The translations under genes were made by a program, and so were the position numbers. DNA of 64,000 bases, taken from contig NZ_CP080332.1 of assembly GCF_019456655.1 (NCBI RefSeq), forward strand, positions 2,666,001 to 2,730,000, given 5' to 3'. The stretch is from Mycolicibacterium diernhoferi. Lineage in GTDB: Bacteria > Actinomycetota > Actinomycetes > Mycobacteriales > Mycobacteriaceae. Positions within the stretch are counted from its first letter, which is position 1. Every line of letters starts with the position of its first letter. Positions 59,838-64,000 of this stretch are shown piece after piece. The notes beneath the pieces are model-generated. The model was not told the DNA's origin, did not search any database, and saw only the letters and a program-made list of their open reading frames with translations.

Positions 59838-60290
59838 ATGGGCATGCGAAAAGCAACGAGCAAGGTCGGGGTACGTGTTGGAGCCGCTGCGGGTGCGACG
59901 GCGCTGCTGGCCGGCGCATTGACGTTCGGTGCGGCCACTGCCAACGCCGAGCCGGAGCCGGCCGGTGAGCTGGTCCGTTACACGCTGACCTCGGGCGCTC
60001 CCTACCAGTTCCAGGTGTTCTATCTGACGGCCCAGCCGCCCAGCATGGAGGCCTACAACGACGATGCCTACGCATACGCGAAGCGCGAGACGATCACCGT
60101 CGGCCCCGGGGCGCCGTGGGTCTTCGAGACGACCTTGGCCGACCCGCAGTGGGGAATCCTCCAGGTGAGCAGCACCACCAAGGGTGGCGTCGGCGCGCCG
60201 AACGCGCATTGCGAGATCCTCGCGGGCGACCAGGTCATCGCCGCGGCGGACAACCCGTACAGCCCGGTGTGCCAGGGCACCCAGTGGTAG
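59838..60290 (+). CDS. Small secreted protein, MmpS-like
   Basis: 150 residues. A Sec signal peptide with h-region (ATALLAGALTFGAA) ends at ATANA, cleavage before EPEP near residue 37. The mature part is about 110 residues with two cysteines near the C-terminus that may form a disulfide. VRYTLTSG and APWVFETTLA resemble MmpS-type beta-sandwich proteins, but the match is weak. GTG 59835 and ATG 59844 are alternative starts. TAGCCT at 59821-59826 lies 8 bases before GTG 59835, so translation may begin there on a leaderless mRNA. Divergent from urtA. Confidence 0.7.
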   Translation: MGMRKATSKVGVRVGAAAGATALLAGALTFGAATANAEPEPAGELVRYTLTSGAPYQFQVFYLTAQPPSMEAYNDDAYAYAKRETITVGPGAPWVFETTLADPQWGILQVSSTTKGGVGAPNAHCEILAGDQVIAAADNPYSPVCQGTQW

Positions 60291-60311
60291 CCGGCGCCTG
60301 ACCAGGACCGC

Positions 60312-60345
60312 TTGACAAAGCCTATCGAACAGTTGTTCGATAGGC
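60312..60345 (+). promoter_or_regulatory. LexA-controlled leaderless promoter of the radical SAM gene
   Basis: A minus-35 TTGACA (60312-60317), an 18-base spacer and a weak minus-10 TTCGAT (60336-60341) end 7 bases before ATG 60349. A perfect inverted repeat with 12-base arms spans 60320-60345. Its core is the exact mycobacterial SOS box TCGAAC-AGTT-GTTCGA (60325-60340). LexA bound here would cover the whole promoter. Confidence 0.75.
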
Positions 60346-60348
60346 GTC

Positions 60349-61365
60349 ATGCGATGGGACGGGCAGAGTGTGCGTGCGGACGACGGCGCGCTGCCGGGTC
60401 TGGCGCGCCTCGGCCTCGTCCGCAGCGTGCGCACGCCGGAGTTCGATGGGATCACGTTCCACGAGACCCTGTGCAAATCCGCGCTGAACAAGGTGCCCAA
60501 CGCAGCCATGCTGCCGTTTCGGTACACGGTGAACGGCTACCGCGGGTGTTCGCATGCCTGCCGGTATTGCTTCGCCCGGCCCACCCATGAGTATCTGGAC
60601 TTCGACCCCGGCGCCGACTTCGACACCCAGGTCGTGGTGAAAACCAATGTGGCCGAGGTACTTTCCCGGGAACTGAGCCGTCGTTCGTGGACCCGGGAGA
60701 CGGTGGCGCTCGGCACCAACACCGACCCGTACCAGCGCGCCGAGGGGCGCTATCGGCTGATGCCGGGCATCCTGACCGCGCTCGCCGCATCGGGGACGCC
60801 GTACTCGATCCTGACCAAGGGCACGCTGCTGCGCCGCGATCTTCCGATGATCGCCGAGGCCGCCCAGCACGGCGCCGGGGCGAGTGTGTCCATCTCGCTG
60901 GCGGTGGCCGATCCGGAGCTGCAACGCGAACTCGAACCCGGCACGCCCTCGCCGCAGGCCCGGCTGGCGCTGATCTCGGCGATCCGCGAGGCCGGCCTGG
61001 ACTGCCACGTGATGGTCGCCCCGGTGTTGCCGGGGCTGACCGACTCGCCCGACCATCTCGAGGCGCTGCTGGGCCAGATCGCCGAGGCCGGGGCCACCGG
61101 CGCGACGGTGTTCGGGCTACACCTGCGCGGATCGACGCGGGGCTGGTTCATGCAGTGGCTGCAGCGCGCGCACCCCGAACTCGTCTTCCAGTACCGCAGT
61201 TTGTACCGGCGCGGAGCGTATCTGCCGCCGGAGTACCGCGCTGAGCTGCGTGCCCGGGTGGCACCGTTGCTCGCGCGGTACCGATTGACTGGGCAGCCGC
61301 CCATGGCGCGCGCCGGTGCCGTTTCCTCCGAAGTCGCGGCACCGGCGCACCCCACCTTGTTCTGA
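60349..61365 (+). CDS. Rv2578c-family radical SAM protein (SplB-like)
   Basis: 338 residues. The radical SAM cluster motif is Cys67, Cys71 and Cys74 in YRGCSHACRYCFARP. Similar proteins are related to spore photoproduct lyase, and the M. tuberculosis orthologue is in the LexA regulon. A perfect SOS palindrome in its promoter supports a DNA-repair role, perhaps on UV lesions; the true substrate is unknown. ATG 60349 is likely the first base of the mRNA. Confidence 0.9.
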   Translation: MRWDGQSVRADDGALPGLARLGLVRSVRTPEFDGITFHETLCKSALNKVPNAAMLPFRYTVNGYRGCSHACRYCFARPTHEYLDFDPGADFDTQVVVKTNVAEVLSRELSRRSWTRETVALGTNTDPYQRAEGRYRLMPGILTALAASGTPYSILTKGTLLRRDLPMIAEAAQHGAGASVSISLAVADPELQRELEPGTPSPQARLALISAIREAGLDCHVMVAPVLPGLTDSPDHLEALLGQIAEAGATGATVFGLHLRGSTRGWFMQWLQRAHPELVFQYRSLYRRGAYLPPEYRAELRARVAPLLARYRLTGQPPMARAGAVSSEVAAPAHPTLF

Positions 61366-61380
61366 ACGGATGCGCGGCGA

Positions 61381-62124
61381 TCAACGCAGCCCGCGCAGGA
61401 CCGCGGCCGCCACCGGGCTCGGGTTCGCGGCCTCCAGGTCGAGTTCGCCGGTGGGCTCCAGCGGAGGCTGCGCCATGAAACGGGGCACGGTGCCCCGGTG
61501 CGCGGTGCCGGTGTGCACGACGAACGGGTGGCACAGATAGACGTCCCCGATCCGCCCGGTGGCCGAGACGACCGGACAGTCCTGGGTGGCCGATACCGCG
61601 TTCTCGCACAGCGACATCCAGTCGGCCCCCTCGGCGCCGTACCCGGCAAGCACCGGCGGCACCGCCAGATGTGAACCCACCCGGATCGCCGTGGGCGCGT
61701 CGTCGGGTCCCACATCGGAGAACAGGAACAACAGCGACAATGCCCGGCCCCGTGACCGCAGACTCACCCGCATGCCGTCCTCGGAGTAGAACGAGGCCTC
61801 GACGTGCCAACCCGCCTCCCGCGGCGGTTCGGTGCTGGGGAAGCGCAGCGGGAAGGTGCCCAGTCCGAGCCGGGGGCGCCAGCGGCCCGGACCGACCAGT
61901 GCGTCGTACGCGTCGGTGAGGGTCTTGGTGCCGGCGGCCGCAGTGAACTCACGGGTGGACATGGCGGGGACCCGAACCAACGGCTCGGTCCAGGTCGACC
62001 GGTCGGCGGGGTCCTGGCCGATGGCGTCCCAGAGCTGTTCCTGACAGTGCAGGCCGAGATCGCGATCGAAGGCGGACTCGATCTTGAGAAAGCCCTCGTC
62101 GATGAAACGGTCCACGTCGAGCAC
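61381..62124 (-). CDS. Phytanoyl-CoA-dioxygenase-like protein
   Basis: 247 residues from GTG 62124; a longer in-frame region upstream looks non-coding. The double-stranded beta-helix of PhyH is visible (VDRFIDEGFLKIES at the start, GDVYLCHPFVVHTGTAHRGT later). The iron site reads WHVEASF, so His-x-Glu rather than His-x-Asp; the distal His is in the LCHPFVVHTG stretch. It would be a 2-oxoglutarate and iron-dependent oxygenase if active. Divergent from the TetR gene. Confidence 0.78.
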   Translation of the reverse strand: MLDVDRFIDEGFLKIESAFDRDLGLHCQEQLWDAIGQDPADRSTWTEPLVRVPAMSTREFTAAAGTKTLTDAYDALVGPGRWRPRLGLGTFPLRFPSTEPPREAGWHVEASFYSEDGMRVSLRSRGRALSLLFLFSDVGPDDAPTAIRVGSHLAVPPVLAGYGAEGADWMSLCENAVSATQDCPVVSATGRIGDVYLCHPFVVHTGTAHRGTVPRFMAQPPLEPTGELDLEAANPSPVAAAVLRGLR

Positions 62125-62183
62125 CTCACCATCATGTTGACGGTCGCCGACCCGGGCAACCGAATATCCGCCGTGTAGCGCCG

Positions 62184-62189
62184 TAGCCT
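62184..62189 (+). promoter_or_regulatory. Leaderless minus-10 box of the TetR gene
   Basis: TAGCCT fits TANNNT and ends exactly 7 bases before GTG 62197. Confidence 0.5.
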
Positions 62190-62196
62190 TGACCCC

Positions 62197-62832
62197 GTGA
62201 CTCGACACACCGCGCGGCGGCCGGACCGGCGCACTGTCGCGACGACAGCGACGATCCTGGAGGCCGCGCAACTGCTGTTCACCGAGCGGGGATTCCATGC
62301 GGTCACCATGGACGCCATCGCGGCCGAGGCCGACGTCGCGGTCGGGTCGATCTACCACCACTTCGGCAACAAGGACAGCCTCTACCTCGCGCTTGTCGAA
62401 CGCGCGCTGGAACTCAACGAGCAGGTGATGGCGCAGGCGTATGGCGGCGGCCGGACCCCGGTGCAGGAGCTGGTCGCCGCGAGCGACGCGTACTGCCGGT
62501 TCAGCCTGGAATACCCCGGTCATTTCCGGATGATCGCGCTGCGCGCGGTCGCCATGCCGCCGGGGGATCTCGCCGGTGAAGTGGAACAGCGGATCGCCGA
62601 CAAGGTGGAGACTCTCGTCGGTCAGGTGGCCGATGCGCTGCGCCGCGCGCACGATGCCGGCGAGATCGACTGTCCGGATCCCGGTCGCACCTCGGTGTTC
62701 CTCTGGTCTGCCTGGAACGGGGTGCTCTCGGCGCGCTGGCGGCCGGACCGCCTGGCGCTCGACGGGGCCGAGTTGGCCCGCGTGCTCGAGATCGGCCGGG
62801 ACATCGTGATGCGTGGCCTCCGGGTCGCATAA
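62197..62832 (+). CDS. TetR-family regulator
   Basis: 211 residues from GTG 62197. The helix-turn-helix is typical (VTMDAIAAEADVAVGSIYHHF at about residues 36-56), preceded by an Arg-rich arm. The C-terminal ligand domain is helical. It lies 42 bases before a nitrilase gene whose promoter holds two perfect copies of a 16-base repeat, the likely operator. It may also control the divergent PhyH-like gene. Confidence 0.9.
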   Translation: MTRHTARRPDRRTVATTATILEAAQLLFTERGFHAVTMDAIAAEADVAVGSIYHHFGNKDSLYLALVERALELNEQVMAQAYGGGRTPVQELVAASDAYCRFSLEYPGHFRMIALRAVAMPPGDLAGEVEQRIADKVETLVGQVADALRRAHDAGEIDCPDPGRTSVFLWSAWNGVLSARWRPDRLALDGAELARVLEIGRDIVMRGLRVA

Positions 62833-62837
62833 TTTTC

Positions 62838-62871
62838 TTGTAGTAGCGTTCAATTTTGTAGTAGCGTTCAA
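62838..62871 (+). repeat. Tandem 16-base repeat forming the nitrilase promoter
   Basis: TTGTAGTAGCGTTCAA occurs at 62838-62853 and again at 62856-62871, 18 bases apart. The TAGCGT inside the second copy (62862-62867) is a TANNNT box ending 7 bases before ATG 62875. Probable operator and promoter of the nitrilase gene. Confidence 0.65.
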
Positions 62872-62874
62872 AAC

Positions 62875-63795
62875 ATGGTGCTGGCGGCTGCGGTGCAATT
62901 GGATGCGGTGCTCGGTGACGTCGCGGCGAATCTCGCCGCCTGCGAACGGCTCGCCGACGAGGCGGGTGCTGTCGGCGCGAAAATCATTGCGCTGCCGGAG
63001 TTCTTCACCACCGGCATCGGGTTCCTCGACACGTTGGTGGACGCGGCAGTTCCGCCCGATGGCCCGGCCACCGCGCTGCTCACCGAGCTGGCCCACCGGC
63101 ACGGCGCGCTGGTCGGCGGCTCGTTCCTGTGCCGCGACGACGACGGGCACATCCGCAATGCCTACCTGCTGGCCGATCCGAGCGGCATCGTCGGCCGGCA
63201 CGACAAGGACCTACCCACCATGTGGGAGAACGCCTTCTATGTCGGCGGCAACGACGACGGGGTACTGACCGCAGGTACGCATCAGGTCGGCGCCGCGGTG
63301 TGCTGGGAATTGATGCGCACCCAGACGGTCCGCCGGCTCGCCGGGCGCGTCGATCTGGCCATGACCGGATCGGGGTGGTGGTCGATACCGCAATGGCATC
63401 CCCGGCGCCTCTTCGCACGGCTCGAAGCGCGCAACGCGGCGACCGCACGCCGGGCCGCCGCGGATTTCGCCCGCTACATCGGTGCGCCGGTGGCCCACGC
63501 CGCCCACTCCGGTGCGCTGGCCTGCCCGATGCCCTTGCTGCCCTTGGGCTATCGCGGCCACTTCGAGGGCGGCGCCATGATCGTCGATGCCGATGGCACG
63601 GTGATCGCCGAGCGGACCTATGCCGACGGTGAAGGCATCGTGGTGGGGGAGATCGAACTCGGCCGACGCAACCCGTCCGCTACCGCGGGCACGGGATTCT
63701 GGCTGCACCGGCGCGGTGCGCTACCCGCGGCGGTCTGGCACTACCAGCGCTGGCATGGCCGCCGCTGGTACCGGCGGAATGCGGTCCGGCCATGA
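62875..63795 (+). CDS. Carbon-nitrogen hydrolase (nitrilase superfamily)
   Basis: 306 residues. The Glu-Lys-Cys triad is Glu42 (LPEFF), Lys111 (HDKDLP) and Cys143 (AVCWELMR). It hydrolyses an amide, carbamoyl or nitrile; Cys-Trp-Glu is seen in amidase-type members, but substrate cannot be chosen. Promoter leaderless. Its stop overlaps the next gene start (ATGA). Confidence 0.9.
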   Translation: MVLAAAVQLDAVLGDVAANLAACERLADEAGAVGAKIIALPEFFTTGIGFLDTLVDAAVPPDGPATALLTELAHRHGALVGGSFLCRDDDGHIRNAYLLADPSGIVGRHDKDLPTMWENAFYVGGNDDGVLTAGTHQVGAAVCWELMRTQTVRRLAGRVDLAMTGSGWWSIPQWHPRRLFARLEARNAATARRAAADFARYIGAPVAHAAHSGALACPMPLLPLGYRGHFEGGAMIVDADGTVIAERTYADGEGIVVGEIELGRRNPSATAGTGFWLHRRGALPAAVWHYQRWHGRRWYRRNAVRP

Positions 63796-64000
63796 GTGTG
63801 CTTGTCCGCGTAGGTCTTTTCGAACTGGCCTTCGGTGCGCTGCTCGGCTGGGCGATGGTGGGCAACCTGGCCGCACCGCAGCTGATGGAGCGGCTCGGGA
63901 TCGTCAGCCCGCGTCGCATCCTGCAGGCCCACCTCGACTACGTGATGATGGGCCTCATCCTCATCGCCGTCGGGCTGGCGCTACCGGGACTGGCCACCTG
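63792..64000 (+). CDS. Membrane protein, cut by right edge
   Basis: At least 69 residues from ATG 63792. Two hydrophobic helices (FELAFGALLGWAMVG and YVMMGLILIAVGLAL) with an AHLDYVMMG tract between resemble the N-terminal half of hydroxylaminobenzene-mutase-like four-helix proteins. That resemblance is weak. Co-translated with the nitrilase. Confidence 0.6.
   Translation, partial: MSVLVRVGLFELAFGALLGWAMVGNLAAPQLMERLGIVSPRRILQAHLDYVMMGLILIAVGLALPGLAT

Overview
The window is high-GC actinobacterial chromosome and is best explained as a mycobacterium, most likely a rapid-growing environmental species. The evidence is the gene set and order. thrS, a HIT-family AP4A phosphorylase, pgsA, patA, pimA and a NUDIX gene are followed by pdxS, tesB and pdxT, then yebC, ruvCAB, gabT, yajC-secD-secF, a peptide-binding lipoprotein, apt, relA, ppiB, a glyoxalase-II-like gene, hisS and an Rv2578c-type radical SAM gene. 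This is the backbone of M. tuberculosis Rv2614c to Rv2578c read in the opposite orientation, but with different genes inserted between the conserved blocks. Mycobacterium-specific features include phosphatidylinositol mannoside synthesis, mycobacterial SOS boxes and many TANNNT minus-10 boxes 6 to 8 bases before an ATG or GTG (leaderless promoters).

Layout. 1-2.1 kb: a DUF445 membrane protein cut by the left edge and a DUF4393 protein, then a hairpin-rich gap. 2.2-7.1 kb: a glgP-xfp operon linking glycogen phosphorolysis to phosphoketolase. 7.1-11 kb: an ACAD10/11-type kinase, a two-subunit acyl-CoA dehydrogenase and an enoyl-CoA hydratase. 11-15.3 kb: membrane and DUF1990 proteins, a GlxA-type regulator divergent from an HD protein, a thioesterase and a PGPGW membrane protein. 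15.3-21.8 kb: thrS and the phosphatidylinositol mannoside genes. 21.8-24.2 kb: the pyridoxal phosphate synthase genes with tesB between them. 24.2-28.5 kb: a TetR-controlled cytochrome P450, ferredoxin and SDR cassette, then an acyl-CoA dehydrogenase. 28.6-32 kb: yebC, an AraC regulator with a divergent SDR, and an NAD(P)-binding protein.

32-34.3 kb: ruvCAB behind a damage-responsive promoter. 34.3-39.9 kb: a membrane protein, a diguanylate cyclase, an alpha/beta-hydrolase-fold protein lacking the nucleophilic Ser, and a GABA-forming and GABA-using pair. 40-48.1 kb: yajC-secD-secF, a solute-binding lipoprotein, apt and relA. 48.1-53.8 kb: a DUF4333 lipoprotein, a decayed TetR gene, an FAD monooxygenase-like protein, two tandem exported cyclophilins, a metallo-hydrolase and hisS. 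53.8-59.7 kb: a membrane protein divergent from dtd, then a urea ABC transporter operon (urtABCDE) with a GlnR-like site. 59.8-64 kb: a small secreted protein, an SOS-controlled radical SAM protein, a phytanoyl-CoA-dioxygenase-like protein, a TetR regulator, a nitrilase-family amidohydrolase and a membrane protein cut by the right edge.

The strongest points for a second look are: the kinase, acyl-CoA dehydrogenase and hydratase cluster, which fits a phosphorylation-dependent 4-hydroxyacyl-CoA route; two back-to-back leaderless promoters in a 23-base gap between a membrane-protein gene and dtd; a perfect SOS palindrome inside the leaderless promoter of the radical SAM gene; and several operators (for the P450, GlxA/HD, acyl-CoA dehydrogenase and nitrilase loci) that overlap leaderless minus-10 boxes or sit in divergent gaps. 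No tRNA, rRNA, CRISPR array, insertion sequence or prophage was seen.
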